In this document: in pieces, positions 44,994 to 54,860 of the stretch
Numbering within the stretch: the stretch's first letter is position 1
How the letters are laid out: each line of letters begins with the position of its first letter
Assembly: GCA_019635795.1 (NCBI GenBank)
Contig: JAHBYV010000011.1
Span: 1-64,000, forward strand
From: Rhizobiaceae bacterium
GTDB taxonomy: Bacteria; Pseudomonadota; Alphaproteobacteria; Rhizobiales; Rhizobiaceae
Length of the DNA stretch: 64,000 nt
Direction: 5' to 3'
The notes under the pieces: model-generated
What the model was told of the DNA's origin: nothing
Seen by the model: the letters and a program-made list of their open reading frames with translations, nothing else
The model's database searches: none
Translations under genes and position numbers: made by a program

Positions 44994-46376
44994 ATGGCTA
45001 GCGTCGATACAAAAGAAACCAAATCCGGCTTTGCGTTAGCTATCCGTGAGTCGATTAATGCAGGTCTGCTCTCGTTCGGGTTATTCTTTCTCTTCATAGG
45101 GTTGGAAACGACCCAGAATATCCGCAACGAACTTATTCTGGTCCAACGCTGGGGCCTTCTGGCAATAGTTGTTGCCCTGGTTATGGTTGTACGCTTCGTT
45201 TACGTGGCGTTCATCCTTCCGGCTCTCGAGCGTCGCAAGGCCCAACAGGCGTCTGTTGTGGTCGCCGACGAAGAGCAGAGCTTTGTGGCGCGCAATTTCT
45301 CCAAGCTGGCTATCGCGTTTCTTCTTATATTTCCGGCTATTGCGATCAGCATGTCGGGGCTTCAAGGCTCCCTCAAGTGGATCGACAATTTCGGCATCCA
45401 GATTCTGATCTATGTGATGCTTGCCTGGGGGCTTAACATTGTGGTCGGTCTGGCGGGGTTGCTGGATCTTGGATATGTCGCCTTCTATGCAGTTGGTGCG
45501 TATTCCTATGCGTTGCTCGGTCAGCAGTTTGGTCTGTCATTCTGGATATTGCTTCCTCTCGCTGGCATTTTGGCGGCATTCTGGGGGGTGATCCTTGGCT
45601 TTCCGGTTCTGCGTCTTCGGGGTGATTATCTCGCGATTGTCACCCTTGCATTCGGCGAAATCATTCGCCTTGTGCTTATTAACTGGCGTGAGGTGACGAA
45701 CGGGTCGGCGGGTATTTCCGGCATTCCGAAAGTCAGTTTTTTTGGCTTGTTCAGCTTCAACGTGTCTGATCCGAACTACATCGCCAAGGTGTTAAGCCTT
45801 CCGCCCTCAAGCGTGTATTACAAGATCTTCCTGTATTATCTGATCCTGGCGCTCTGCCTTTTGACGGCTTACGTCACGATCCGGTTGCGTCGGATGCCTA
45901 TTGGTCGGGCATGGGAAGCATTGCGTGAAGACGAAATCGCGTGCCGCTCTCTGGGCATCAATACCACAACGACGAAGCTCACGGCCTTTGCTACGGGCGC
46001 GATGTTTGCGGGTTTCGCAGGTTCGTTCTTCGCTGCGCGTCAGGGTTTCGTAAGTCCCGAATCGTTCATCTTCATCGAGTCAGCGATCATACTTGCAATC
46101 GTGGTGTTGGGCGGAATGGGTTCGCTGGTCGGGATCGCTATTGCTGCGGCCGTTATGATTGGCGGCACAGAATTGTTGCGTGAGCTGCAATTCCTGAAGG
46201 TTGTCTTCGGTCCTGATTTTACACCCGAACTTTATCGTATGCTGTTGTTCGGCCTGGCAATGGTCGTGGTGATGATCTGGAAACCTCGAGGTTTTGTCGG
46301 AAGCCGCGAACCCACTGCATTCCTGCATGAAAGAAAGGTTGTCTCCGCTGCCTTTACCAAGGAAGGACACGGCTGA
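44994..46376 (+). CDS. livM: Branched-chain amino acid ABC transporter permease LivM
   Basis: A 460-residue permease, longer than plain LivM of about 330 because of an N-terminal region (about 1-120) with two extra membrane helices and a charged loop ([18 protein letters not shown]). The core has [30 protein letters not shown] and the EAA-like loop [21 protein letters not shown]. Stop overlaps the livG start by one base (TGATG). Confidence 0.93.
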   Translation: MASVDTKETKSGFALAIRESINAGLLSFGLFFLFIGLETTQNIRNELILVQRWGLLAIVVALVMVVRFVYVAFILPALERRKAQQASVVVADEEQSFVARNFSKLAIAFLLIFPAIAISMSGLQGSLKWIDNFGIQILIYVMLAWGLNIVVGLAGLLDLGYVAFYAVGAYSYALLGQQFGLSFWILLPLAGILAAFWGVILGFPVLRLRGDYLAIVTLAFGEIIRLVLINWREVTNGSAGISGIPKVSFFGLFSFNVSDPNYIAKVLSLPPSSVYYKIFLYYLILALCLLTAYVTIRLRRMPIGRAWEALREDEIACRSLGINTTTTKLTAFATGAMFAGFAGSFFAARQGFVSPESFIFIESAIILAIVVLGGMGSLVGIAIAAAVMIGGTELLRELQFLKVVFGPDFTPELYRMLLFGLAMVVVMIWKPRGFVGSREPTAFLHERKVVSAAFTKEGHG

Positions 46377-47731
46377 TGAATACGAGCGTAACAGCTATGA
46401 ATGATCCGATACTCACAGTCGAACATTTGTCGATGAAGTTCGGCGGTCTGGTCGCCATTGGTGATCTGTCGTTCGAGGCGCGGCGCGGTGAGATTACCGC
46501 GCTGATCGGCCCCAATGGGGCCGGTAAGACGACCGTGTTCAATTGCATCACAGGCTTTTACAAGCCCACTGAAGGGATGATTACACTCAAGTCAAAAACA
46601 GGTGCGGAATACCTGCTTGAGCGCCTTCCTGGTCAGGACATCAACAAGCGCGCGAAAGTCGCGCGCACGTTCCAGAACATCAGGCTTTTCTCGGGCATGA
46701 CTGTTTTGGAGAACCTGCTTGTTGCGCAGCATAACAAACTGATGAAGGCTTCGGGTTTTACGGTAATGGGGCTGCTCGGCATCGGCGGCTACAAGGCTGC
46801 TGCCAAGGAGTCTGTAGAGCTTGCCCGGCACTGGCTCGAAAAGGCTGATCTGGTGAAGCGGGCGGACGAACCTGCCGGTTCTCTTCCTTATGGTGACCAG
46901 CGTAGGCTCGAGATTGCCCGCGCGATGTGCACAGGGCCGGAACTGCTATGTCTGGACGAGCCTGCAGCAGGACTCAATCCTCGAGAATCCCTGGCGCTGA
47001 ATACCTTGCTGAACGACATTAAGGATTCAACCGGAACGTCGATACTTCTCATTGAACACGACATGTCGGTGGTTATGCAGATTTCCGATCATGTTGTGGT
47101 GCTGGAGTATGGGCGCAAGATTTCGGATGGTGATCCTGAGTCGGTGAAAAACGATCCCAAGGTCATTGCAGCCTATCTCGGCGTTGAAGACGAGGAAGTT
47201 GAAGATGTTCTGATCGAAGTCGGCGACGATGATGTGATCGAGCAGCTTGACGCTGAGCCAGACCCGGCGCACGGGCCAGACGCATCAGCATCGTTTCTCG
47301 CCGGTCCGATTTCCGAAACAATCGGCCATAGTGATCCCGCAGGCGAGGTAACCCGCGTTTCTCGCGGTGCTTCCAAAGCTGAGCAGGTAGAGGCGCTCAA
47401 CCGGAAACATGCTTCTGAGGCTGCTTCGAAAGACGCGTCAACGTCTACCGCAACTGGTGTTGCGATCTCAAACCGGTTGGCATCCCCCCGCGGAGGCAAG
47501 GCGGACGATCTGCTGCAGATCAAGGGCATAGGTCCGATCAATCAGCGCAAGCTCAATGAGCATGGCATTTTCCACTTTGACCAGATCGCGGCGTGGACCG
47601 ATGCGGACGTTGCTGCGGCTGAAGCCTATCTGGAGTTCGATGGAAGAATTGCTCGCGAAGACTGGATTAGTCAGGCCAAGGAGTTGTCGGCTCAGACGAA
47701 GAAGTCCGCGAAGCGTGGGGGCAAGAAGTAA
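46376..47731 (+). CDS. livG: LivG ATPase with C-terminal helix-hairpin-helix extension
   Basis: Residues about 10-260 are a LivG-type ABC ATPase: Walker [13 protein letters not shown], the family insert [39 protein letters not shown] as signature, Walker [13 protein letters not shown] and IEHDMSVVM. The protein continues to 451 residues, almost 200 more than usual. An acidic Ala/Ser/Asp-rich linker (about 260-375) leads to [32 protein letters not shown] and a final Lys-rich tail. This last domain is the helix-hairpin-helix module seen at the ends of some alphaproteobacterial NuoE and L21 proteins. livF begins one base before the stop ends (TAATG). Confidence 0.93.
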   Translation: MNTSVTAMNDPILTVEHLSMKFGGLVAIGDLSFEARRGEITALIGPNGAGKTTVFNCITGFYKPTEGMITLKSKTGAEYLLERLPGQDINKRAKVARTFQNIRLFSGMTVLENLLVAQHNKLMKASGFTVMGLLGIGGYKAAAKESVELARHWLEKADLVKRADEPAGSLPYGDQRRLEIARAMCTGPELLCLDEPAAGLNPRESLALNTLLNDIKDSTGTSILLIEHDMSVVMQISDHVVVLEYGRKISDGDPESVKNDPKVIAAYLGVEDEEVEDVLIEVGDDDVIEQLDAEPDPAHGPDASASFLAGPISETIGHSDPAGEVTRVSRGASKAEQVEALNRKHASEAASKDASTSTATGVAISNRLASPRGGKADDLLQIKGIGPINQRKLNEHGIFHFDQIAAWTDADVAAAEAYLEFDGRIAREDWISQAKELSAQTKKSAKRGGKK

Positions 47732-48459
47732 TGTCAAACGAAACGCTTCTGCAAATTCGTGACGTTGAAACCTATTATGGAAATATTCGTGCTCTGAACG
47801 GTGTGAATGTTGACGTAAAGGAAGGCGAGATCGTCACCATCATCGGGGCAAATGGCGCTGGCAAGTCCACATTGATGATGACGATTTTTGGTAGTCCGCG
47901 TGCCCGTACTGGTCAGATTACCTTCAACGGCACCGATATAACGAACATGCCGACGCATGAGATTGCGCGGCTGCGTATTGCGCAATCCCCGGAAGGCCGC
48001 CGAATTTTCCCTCGCATGACGGTGATGGAAAATCTGCAAATGGGCGCGAGTCTCGACGGATTGAAATACTTCGACGAGGACGTAGAGAAGGTGTTCACTC
48101 TGTTTCCGCGCCTTAAAGAGCGTATTTCTCAGCGCGGCGGTACGTTGTCAGGCGGTGAGCAACAAATGCTGTCAATTGGTAGGGCTTTGATGGCCAGACC
48201 CAAGCTCTTGCTGCTGGATGAGCCCTCACTCGGCCTGGCACCGCTGATCGTCAAACAGATCTTCGAGGCAATTCGCGAGTTGAACAGAACGCAAAAGCTG
48301 ACTGTGTTTCTGGTTGAACAAAACGCGTTTGGCGCCCTCAAGCTGGCCCATCGGGGATATGTTCTCGTGAACGGCAATGTGACTATGAGCGGATCTGGTC
48401 AGGAGTTGCTGGCTAATCCCGAGGTTCGTGCTGCATACCTCGAAGGCGGGCGTCACTGA
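47731..48459 (+). CDS. livF: LivF ATPase
   Basis: A 242-residue ABC ATPase, standard LivF: DVETYYGNIRALNGVNVDVKEGEIVTIIGANGAGKST, RIAQSPEGRRIFPRMTVMENLQMGA, GGTLSGGEQQMLSIGRALM, LLLLDEPSLGLAPL and FLVEQNAFGALKL. No extension, unlike LivG. Translationally coupled to livG. Confidence 0.96.
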   Translation: MSNETLLQIRDVETYYGNIRALNGVNVDVKEGEIVTIIGANGAGKSTLMMTIFGSPRARTGQITFNGTDITNMPTHEIARLRIAQSPEGRRIFPRMTVMENLQMGASLDGLKYFDEDVEKVFTLFPRLKERISQRGGTLSGGEQQMLSIGRALMARPKLLLLDEPSLGLAPLIVKQIFEAIRELNRTQKLTVFLVEQNAFGALKLAHRGYVLVNGNVTMSGSGQELLANPEVRAAYLEGGRH

Positions 48460-48539
48460 TCGTTGTCTGGATCTGTATCAGCTGGTGCTGATGCGGCTCC
48501 TCGTAACCAATTGCAGGTAGTGTTTAGAAAGACGAAGCC

Positions 48540-48887
48540 ATGCATGGAATCCTGTACGAAGAAGCCAATATCTGGCAGTTTTTTTTCGTTACCGTAGTGC
48601 TGGGTGGATGGGCCGCCTGGATGACAGGCAAGGCCTGCGCGCAAACCTGGCGGCCGCATATTACGCTAGTGCTGTATCTGTTGGCGCTTGGACTTGCAGT
48701 GCGATTTATTCATCACGCATTGTTCGATGGGACGATGTTGTCCCTGCAGTATTATTTCGTCGATACTGTCGTTCTGATGGTTCTTGGCCTGTTAGGATAC
48801 CAGTATACGCGGACTAACCAAATGGTTAGCCAGTATCACTGGTTGTATGAACGTGCCTCACCTCTTAGTTGGAAGTCCAGGAAGTGA
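48540..48887 (+). CDS. Small conserved membrane protein of the liv operon (DUF6867-like)
   Basis: A 115-residue protein with three or four membrane helices (FFFVTVVLGGWAAWMTG, ITLVLYLLALGLAVRFIHHALF, YYFVDTVVLMVLGLLGYQY). It starts MHGILYEEANIWQF. Similar proteins stand between livF and livK in related Rhizobiales and I recall them as DUF6867; the number is from memory. Position between the ATPase and the binding-protein gene suggests a link to this transporter, but no function is known to me. Confidence 0.75.
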   Translation: MHGILYEEANIWQFFFVTVVLGGWAAWMTGKACAQTWRPHITLVLYLLALGLAVRFIHHALFDGTMLSLQYYFVDTVVLMVLGLLGYQYTRTNQMVSQYHWLYERASPLSWKSRK

Positions 48888-49021
48888 GTCAGTCGAATAC
48901 ACACGCTTGACGGGAATATGGCGTGACAAGTGCTGTAAAATCAGCATTGTACGTTTTCTGCGATTGGGTGGGCATCGCTGAAATTCAACCAAACGCCCAC
49001 TCATATAATGGGAGCCTCTAA

Positions 49022-50137
49022 ATGAAGAAATCTCTGTTGTCCGCAGTTGCCGTGACCGCGCTTGTCGCGTTCTCAGGCAGCGCTTGGGCGGATATCACGG
49101 TTGGCGTCGCTGGTCCTATAACTGGTCCTAATGCTGCATTTGGTGCGCAGTTGCAGAAGGGTGCCGAACAGGCCGCTGCAGACATTAACGCCGCCGGTGG
49201 TATCAATGGTGAGCAGATCAAGGTCGTTGTAGGAGACGATGCTGCTGACCCGAAGCAGGGCATCTCTGTTGCTAACAAATTTGTCGCCGATGGCGTCAAA
49301 TACGTAATCGGCCACTTCAACTCGGGTGTTTCCATCCCGGCATCAGAAGTTTACGCCGAAAACGGCATCCTGATGATTTCCCCGGCTTCAACCAACCCGG
49401 TGCTGACTGAACGCGGCCTTTGGAATACGTTCCGCGTTTGCGGTCGTGACGACCAGCAGGGCACCGTTGCGGGGCAGTATCTTATCGACCACTTCAAGGA
49501 CGCAAAGATCGCTGTGATCCACGACAAGACGCCTTACGGTCAGGGTCTTGCGGACGAAACCAAGAAGACCATGAATGCTGGCGGCCTTCAGGAAGCTATG
49601 TATGAAGGCGTGAACACCGGCGACAAGGACTTCTCCGCTCTTATCGGCAAGATGAAGGAAGCTGGCGTTTCAATCATCTATTGGGGTGGTCTTCACACTG
49701 AAGCCGGCCTCATCATCCGTCAGGCTGCCGATCAGGGCCTGAAGGCAACGCTCATTTCCGGAGATGGCATCGTTTCGAACGAGCTCGCGTCGATCGCTGG
49801 CGATGCAGTTGCTGGTACTTTGAACACGTTCGGTCCTGATCCGACATTGAACCCTGGCAATAAGGAACTCGTTGAGAAGTTCAAGGCAGCCGGGTTCAAT
49901 CCGGAAGCCTACACCCTCTACTCCTATTCGGCGATGCAAGTGATTGCTCAGGCGGCGAAGGCAGCCAATTCGGTTGATCCGCAAGCTGTTGCAACCGCGA
50001 TCAAGGCCAATACGTTCCCAACCGCTCTTGGCGATATGGGTTTCGATGAGAAGGGTGATCCGAAGCTTCCAGGCTACATAATGTATGAGTGGGTAAAAGG
50101 CGACGACGGCAAGTATACGTACAAGCCAAAGGGCTGA
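49022..50137 (+). CDS. livK: Branched-chain amino acid ABC transporter substrate-binding protein
   Basis: A 371-residue periplasmic binding protein of the Leu/Ile/Val type I fold. Signal peptide [23 protein letters not shown] cut before DITV, followed by [48 protein letters not shown] and [16 protein letters not shown]. It has its own upstream gap of 134 bases and a strong terminator, so it can be transcribed apart from livHMGF. Confidence 0.94.
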   Translation: MKKSLLSAVAVTALVAFSGSAWADITVGVAGPITGPNAAFGAQLQKGAEQAAADINAAGGINGEQIKVVVGDDAADPKQGISVANKFVADGVKYVIGHFNSGVSIPASEVYAENGILMISPASTNPVLTERGLWNTFRVCGRDDQQGTVAGQYLIDHFKDAKIAVIHDKTPYGQGLADETKKTMNAGGLQEAMYEGVNTGDKDFSALIGKMKEAGVSIIYWGGLHTEAGLIIRQAADQGLKATLISGDGIVSNELASIAGDAVAGTLNTFGPDPTLNPGNKELVEKFKAAGFNPEAYTLYSYSAMQVIAQAAKAANSVDPQAVATAIKANTFPTALGDMGFDEKGDPKLPGYIMYEWVKGDDGKYTYKPKG

Positions 50138-50156
50138 GCTTTGCTAAATTAAGAAG

Positions 50157-50190
50157 GGGTCCGGCGGGGCGATCCGCCGGACCCTTTTTT
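50157..50190 (+). terminator. livK terminator
   Basis: GGGTCCGGCGG paired with CCGCCGGACCC followed by TTTTTT, 20 bases after the stop. Confidence 0.92.
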
Positions 50191-50220
50191 GCGTATCGGA
50201 TATCCGTTTTGCAAAAGAAA

Positions 50221-50240
50221 ATGCCCGCCGAAGCGGGCAT
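50221..50240. terminator. Second hairpin between livK and the convergent methyltransferase
   Basis: ATGCCCGC-CGAA-GCGGGCAT, a perfect 8-bp stem. A-rich on the left, so on the minus strand it is followed by TTTTCTTTTG and can end the convergent transcript. Confidence 0.75.
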
Positions 50241-50270
50241 CCTTACATAGGCGCCGAATGTTTGCGGCTA

Positions 50271-51314
50271 TCAGCCTTTGCTGATGACGCCGTAGACGAT
50301 GTTATGGTTTGCGCCGAAGAACACGTTGGCGTCTGTCACGGAGTTATCGACGCTTCCTTCAATTATGGTCCAGATTTGCTTCTCTGAACGAAGTAGCAAC
50401 GGCCAGTTCATGAATGTTTCCATGTAGCCGTCTACGCCGATTCCTTGCGCGAAATTGGCGAACAGGAAAACCCCGTCTGGCTTCAGCAGGTTGAGGCAAC
50501 GGCGCGTCAGTTTGATCGCGACATTCTGCGTCAGATAATCGTAAAGACCGGCCGCATAAACAAAATCAAACTGCCCCATGCGTGAGGTGTTGCCGAGCAG
50601 GCTACGGACCGAGCCATCGACTGGCTCCACTACTGTGCCGGCATATTCATTCTGAATACTGGCTATGCTCTGTGGGTCCTGATCGAGCGCAACCCAGCGC
50701 TTCAGCCCCTTCTTCTGCAGGGCTTTGCTTTGCTTCGCTTCCCGGAGGTGTCCTGCAGCGATGGCAAGCACTTCTGTACCTGGTCCGCGTTGAGCTGCGA
50801 TTTCATCGACATGCTGTGCGAGAATGTCCCGGCGCTCGCGAACGGCAACAGAAGAAGAAGCATTTCTCGTGTATTCGAAAAGGTCTTTGCCAAGTTGCGT
50901 TGCGCTTTCGATCTTCGGCTCAATGCTGGGATGGCCGTAGATAAAATCCAGCAAGCCAGCGTCTCCGGAATATCCGCGCGGCTTGGTGAAAGACCAGTTG
51001 GTAAACGGGTCTTGCAGGAAATATTCTGCAACGGGGTGGCTTTGCGCGACAGAGATCAAGGCCTGCCAGACATTAGCAGAATACTTCATCCGGATTTTGT
51101 GAAGTTCCCTGGCAACGCGCTCTATAATGGTTGCTGGCACTGCTTCGGCAACAAACTGCTGGTGTGCGAAATTGAGCACTAGGGCAAGGTGGGCGGACGC
51201 TTCTTCAAACTGCGCATCCGCATTCAGCGGTTTTGGATGTGCAAACTCGCGGAGAAACGATTCGGGGGTTATCAGGCTTTCGCCATCCAAGGCAAACTCG
51301 GCCACATCAAGCAC
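50271..51314 (-). CDS. Class I SAM-dependent methyltransferase of unknown target
   Basis: A 347-residue protein with an N-terminal helical part (1-150, containing FTKPRGYSGDAGLLDFIYG) and a Rossmann methyltransferase domain (about 170-345: EVLAIAAGHLREAK as motif I, WVALDQDPQSI as motif II, FDFVYAAGLYDYL as motif IV). The PRGYSGDA motif is found in methyltransferases that some annotations link to 3-hydroxypalmitate methyl ester (PhcB-like) signalling; that link is weak. No operon partner; converges on livK. Confidence 0.7.
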   Translation of the reverse strand: MLDVAEFALDGESLITPESFLREFAHPKPLNADAQFEEASAHLALVLNFAHQQFVAEAVPATIIERVARELHKIRMKYSANVWQALISVAQSHPVAEYFLQDPFTNWSFTKPRGYSGDAGLLDFIYGHPSIEPKIESATQLGKDLFEYTRNASSSVAVRERRDILAQHVDEIAAQRGPGTEVLAIAAGHLREAKQSKALQKKGLKRWVALDQDPQSIASIQNEYAGTVVEPVDGSVRSLLGNTSRMGQFDFVYAAGLYDYLTQNVAIKLTRRCLNLLKPDGVFLFANFAQGIGVDGYMETFMNWPLLLRSEKQIWTIIEGSVDNSVTDANVFFGANHNIVYGVISKG

Positions 51315-51587
51315 TTTCTATAATGCTAATACTTCAATCTAGAGATGCTACCGGCGGTCCATTCCACCTGAACTCACTCAAAGTAGGCCAGAAGCGCGCG
51401 GCACACATTCTCATATGACATTTTATCTTTAAATTGACTTAAAATTGGGGGATCGTCCCAGTCATTCTTTAGAGGTTTGTAATTTAAAGATCGGGCAAAG
51501 GTGCTTGCTCGCCACGATTGCGTCGTTAAAACATCTGTGGTTGTTCAGGGGGACAAAGGGGAGAATGCGGGTTAAACTGGCAGATAG

Positions 51588-53576
51588 ATGAATCAGGCAT
51601 TCTCCGATCAAACCGAACTTGATCCGGTTGAGCCCCATATCGAACGCTCACCGGAAGAATTGCGGGCGCTTTACCGAGCACGCAATGATTCTGCGCGCCG
51701 TATGGGTGCCCGACACGGGCTGTGGATCGCGGTAAGCGTTTATCTGCTGTTTGCTATTTCGGACATGATGCTTATTCCCGACGTAGCGCCGTATACAATT
51801 GCTGCGCGGTTTCTGATTGGCGCGCTCGTGCTGACTGTTATTGAGCTACAGTATCGCGTGCGGGAGGAGACAATCTGGCTGGATGTCACGTGTGCCCTGG
51901 CGCTTGTGTCCGGCTATCTGGTCTGGCTGCTGCCGGCGGCCGAAACGACCTATGTACACACGTTCTCCTACTACATGATATTCGGGTCCATTTTTATGAT
52001 GGGCGCAAATCTCTTCTTCAATCTGGAATTTTCAGTCTCGGTGATCGCATCCGGCTTCATATTGCTGATCTTTCTTTTTGCCCTTTTCGATTTTTCAGAT
52101 GATTGGGCCTATCGGCTGACGATGGTCATCTTCTATGTTTCCTGCTTCACTTTCACATCCTATGTGAACCTCAAGCTGAACCGGGAGCGCTACAACGTTT
52201 TCCTCAAGGCTCTTGAAGCAGAGGCGCGCCAGAATGAGGCAATCGAGCGTGGGCAGGCGCTGCTGCGCCTTTCCCGCACTGACTCGCTGACGGGCTTGAA
52301 GAACCGCCGGGCAATCGATGAAAGCTTGCGGGATTTCTGGCGGGAGTGGAAACAATCCAACAGGAACTTTGCGGCAATCTTGATCGATGTCGACCATTTC
52401 AAAAAGTTCAACGACTATTATGGTCATCAGGAGGGAGATGGTTGCCTGGTGTTTGTGGCCGAGGCGCTGAGCAATGCGCTCAACGGCTACGAGGCCACGA
52501 TCGGGCGATATGGCGGGGAAGAATTTCTGGTGCTCGCGCGCGCGCGCAGCCGCAAGCAGATTGCCGACCTTTGCGAGACCATGCGGCGGGCTGTTGAAGA
52601 CCTTGGGCTGGTGCATGAAAAGCGACACGATGGCGTCGCGGTGGTCACTGTCAGCATCGGCGGAGCGTTCACACGCAAGCAGATTGGCACCAAGTTCGAA
52701 AAGATCATTCACGAGGCCGACCGCGCCCTATACCTGGCAAAGGCGAACGGGCGAAACTGCGTGCGGCTGTTCAACCCCAATGATCTGGAATTTGGCGAGG
52801 AGAGTGAGGACATTGCTGCCTGGCTGAACCTCGCAATTCCGCAGGATCTTGTTTCACTGGTCTATCAACCGATCGTGGATATTCGGACTGGTCGAATGGA
52901 GGCGGTGGAAGCGCTGATGCGTCTGAAGGCACCTGACGGAAGCAGCATTTCACCAAATCTGTTCGTGCCGATTGCGGAGAGGACGGGCGCAATCGTTGAG
53001 CTTGGCAGATGGGTTATTGAAACCGCCTGCCGCGACATGCTCATGGAAAATCGCATAGAAATGGTCACGGTCAATGTGTCGCCTATTCAATTGCGCGCTA
53101 CGGGGTTCGCCGCTTCTGTCGCTGCCATTTTGAGCGAGACGGGTGTTTCAGGTGATCGGCTGGCCTTCGAAATAACCGAAGGGCTGGATATGGAGCAGCA
53201 GCCGGAAATTGGCGAGTGCATCAGCGATCTGCGTGCTTTGGGAATCAATATCTGGCTGGACGATTTCGGCACTGGTTTTGCTAGCCTCTCCTGGCTGCGG
53301 CTCATTGATTTTGACACCGTCAAGATCGACCGTTCGTTCCTGCACGATGCTTCAATGCCGCGCGGACGCGCAATGTTCCAGGATATGATCAGCCTTGTGC
53401 GCAATCATGGTCACAGAATCCTGATCGAAGGCGTGGAGACCGAGGAGCAGATGGCTCTGCTGCGCAAGCTCGGCATAGACAAGGCACAAGGTTTTCTTGT
53501 CGGACGGCCCGTGCCTGCGAAATCCTACCCCACTCGCACCCTCGCGGATGCGAGCGAAAGCAGAAAGCTCGCATAG
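51588..53576 (+). CDS. Membrane GGDEF-EAL protein (cyclic di-GMP synthase/phosphodiesterase)
   Basis: A 662-residue protein with about six membrane helices (residues 44-200), a short coiled coil, a GGDEF domain (about 225-390) and an EAL domain (about 410-650). The GGDEF signature is RYGGEEF with IDVDHFKKFND, so diguanylate cyclase activity is possible; no RxxD inhibitory site is obvious. The EAL domain keeps its metal and catalytic residues (AVEALMRL, VNVSPIQLR, FEITEG, LDDFGTGF, KIDRSF, IEGVETEEQ), so hydrolysis is likely. The membrane part is not a known sensor domain to me. Preceded by a 273-base gap without genes. Confidence 0.92.
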   Translation: MNQAFSDQTELDPVEPHIERSPEELRALYRARNDSARRMGARHGLWIAVSVYLLFAISDMMLIPDVAPYTIAARFLIGALVLTVIELQYRVREETIWLDVTCALALVSGYLVWLLPAAETTYVHTFSYYMIFGSIFMMGANLFFNLEFSVSVIASGFILLIFLFALFDFSDDWAYRLTMVIFYVSCFTFTSYVNLKLNRERYNVFLKALEAEARQNEAIERGQALLRLSRTDSLTGLKNRRAIDESLRDFWREWKQSNRNFAAILIDVDHFKKFNDYYGHQEGDGCLVFVAEALSNALNGYEATIGRYGGEEFLVLARARSRKQIADLCETMRRAVEDLGLVHEKRHDGVAVVTVSIGGAFTRKQIGTKFEKIIHEADRALYLAKANGRNCVRLFNPNDLEFGEESEDIAAWLNLAIPQDLVSLVYQPIVDIRTGRMEAVEALMRLKAPDGSSISPNLFVPIAERTGAIVELGRWVIETACRDMLMENRIEMVTVNVSPIQLRATGFAASVAAILSETGVSGDRLAFEITEGLDMEQQPEIGECISDLRALGINIWLDDFGTGFASLSWLRLIDFDTVKIDRSFLHDASMPRGRAMFQDMISLVRNHGHRILIEGVETEEQMALLRKLGIDKAQGFLVGRPVPAKSYPTRTLADASESRKLA

Positions 53577-53744
53577 GTTTTGCGGGCTGTTTTGGGTGCG
53601 TCGGGCCGATGAATAGTTCGGGCAGTGTGTGGAGCTAGTGGTGAGTAACGAGTTGTGACTCACGCGGACATCGATATTACGGTGACAGGACGCTCTTTGC
53701 TATCGACCATTGGGGGCACGTCGACATTTTACAAGGAGTGTGAA

Positions 53745-53951
53745 ATGCCTACCCATCATCATGACAAATCGGAACTCATAGAACAGGCAATCCAAAGCCT
53801 CAAAAAAACTGTTCGGTTAAATCAGAACGAGTGTTTTTTCCACCGCTATGCAGAGGAATTGCACGCCTGCATGGAAGTATGCCTTCGCGACGACGTAATC
53901 GTTCAATTGCAAGACCGGTTCACTATGGGAGAGAAAACAGTCCCCGACTAA
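53745..53951 (+). CDS. Small hypothetical protein
   Basis: A 68-codon frame with an AAGGAG site 7 bases before the ATG. The product (MPTHHHDKSELIEQAIQSLK, then TVRLNQNECFFHRYAEELHA, then CMEVCLRDDVIVQLQDRF) is helical and acidic to neutral with three cysteines, an N-terminal His cluster and no signal. I do not recognise it. The longer frame from 53655 lacks a ribosome-binding site. Confidence 0.55.
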   Translation: MPTHHHDKSELIEQAIQSLKKTVRLNQNECFFHRYAEELHACMEVCLRDDVIVQLQDRFTMGEKTVPD

Positions 53952-54004
53952 CCAAGTATGTACTCGACGAATAAGAAGGTGCATGGCGCTAGGCCGCGTC
54001 TATC

Positions 54005-54316
54005 TCAAGTATTTTCCAGCGCTGTGTCTGGCTTTGATCGTTCAACAGACATGTGAAGGCCAAGCGCCTTCATAACTTTCATAACGGTTGCGAATTCCGG
54101 GTTTCCTTCGACGTCAAGAGCGCGATAAAGGCTTTCTCTTGAAAGTCCTGTTTCTCTCGCAATTTTCGTCATTCCTCTCGCTTTAGCAATGTCACCTAGC
54201 GCTGCGGCTACGAGACCCGGATCATTTTCTTCCATTGCGGCGTTCATATAGGCGAAAATCATTTCCTCGCTGTCGAGATGCTCTGAGGCATCCCATTTGG
54301 TGGTCTTCCCTTTCAT
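54005..54316 (-). CDS. HigA-like antitoxin (addiction-module antidote, XRE HTH)
   Basis: A 103-residue DNA-binding protein of the 'probable addiction module antidote' family: SEEMIFAYMNAAMEENDPGLVAAALGDIAKARGMTKIARETGLSRESLYRAL is the HTH, followed by GNPEFATVMKVMKALGLHMSV. Its ATG overlaps the toxin stop (ATGA), the classic toxin-first order of HigBA. The frame is intact although the toxin gene is broken, so it could still repress from the palindrome at 54627. Confidence 0.88.
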   Translation of the reverse strand: MKGKTTKWDASEHLDSEEMIFAYMNAAMEENDPGLVAAALGDIAKARGMTKIARETGLSRESLYRALDVEGNPEFATVMKVMKALGLHMSVERSKPDTALENT

Positions 54317-54618
54317 GACCCATTTCTCCCATACTTATTCGCTGCTGTTATCGCAGCTTTGATATCTTCCTTCTGGCTGCCTTTATCGCCACCACCAAGA
54401 AGCAGGTACACATCCCTTCCACTCATCACAAATTAGACGCGATACCCCGGCCCACAATGTATGCGCATTTCACTTACGCCTTCTCCAACGGGCTCAGAAT
54501 CCCCCGGATTCCCGAGTGAAAGTCTGCGGACACGTGCAAGAATTCGCGCCTTTCCTTGCACGTCTTTCAATGATTTAAACCAGTCGGAATAAGCGTCGGT
54601 CTGCCGGACTTCGTACAT
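54313..54618 (-). pseudogene. HigB/RelE-like toxin gene interrupted by an in-frame TAA
   Basis: Starts MYEVRQTDAYSDWFKSLKDV and continues to MRIHCGPGYRV, the phage Gp49-like/HigB toxin family. Codon 62 is TAA (54435-54433), where this family has a tyrosine (GYRVYF). The frame then stays open to a TGA overlapping the antitoxin start, giving FVMSGRDVYLLLGGGDKGSQ and KEDIKAAITAANKYGRNGS, the normal C-terminal half with the LLGGGDKxSQ motif. One base change restores 101 residues. The 61-residue product lacks the C-terminal strands, so it should be inactive. Confidence 0.78.
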
Positions 54619-54626
54619 GTTTATAC

Positions 54627-54642
54627 GTAGCTTACAGGCTAC
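54627..54642 (-). promoter_or_regulatory. Palindrome upstream of the HigBA-like locus
   Basis: GTAGC-TTACAG-GCTAC (plus strand), 9 bases upstream of the toxin ATG and next to TATAAA. Likely operator of the antitoxin. Confidence 0.55.
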
Positions 54643-54860
54643 AAATTTGCAAGAGAAATAGCATTCCCATTTTGGTGAACGATCTTAACCTCGCGTGATT
54701 GCCGCACGCGGCTTTCATTCTCAGATACATGAAACAATGCTTCTTTCAGCGCCTTCAGTCCGGCATTCGCTTCCAGTAGGTAATTGACCCACAATAGTTC
54801 GCGCAGGTTTGTAGCGTCTTCCGGGCGGCTCGCAAATCGGCTGATTGCACGGGATTATTT
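54639..54860 (-). pseudogene. Remnant of an unrecognised gene
   Basis: Read on the minus strand the frame ends at a TAG (54641-54639) and gives RFASRPEDATNLRELLWVNY, LLEANAGLKALKEALFHVSE and NESRVRQSREVKIVHQNGNA, which looks like a real helical protein C-terminus. No start codon lies in frame before the preceding stop except within the segment. An overlapping frame further upstream (SVSELMWLNALTQNNP) also looks coding, so a frameshifted gene end is likely. Not recognised. Fills most of the 327-base gap between the toxin gene and tRNA-Met. Confidence 0.35.

Noticed and set aside
47173-47541. 122-codon minus-strand frame opposite the livG extension
   Set aside because: A shadow of the low-complexity linker; the sense frame has a recognisable domain and coupled neighbours.
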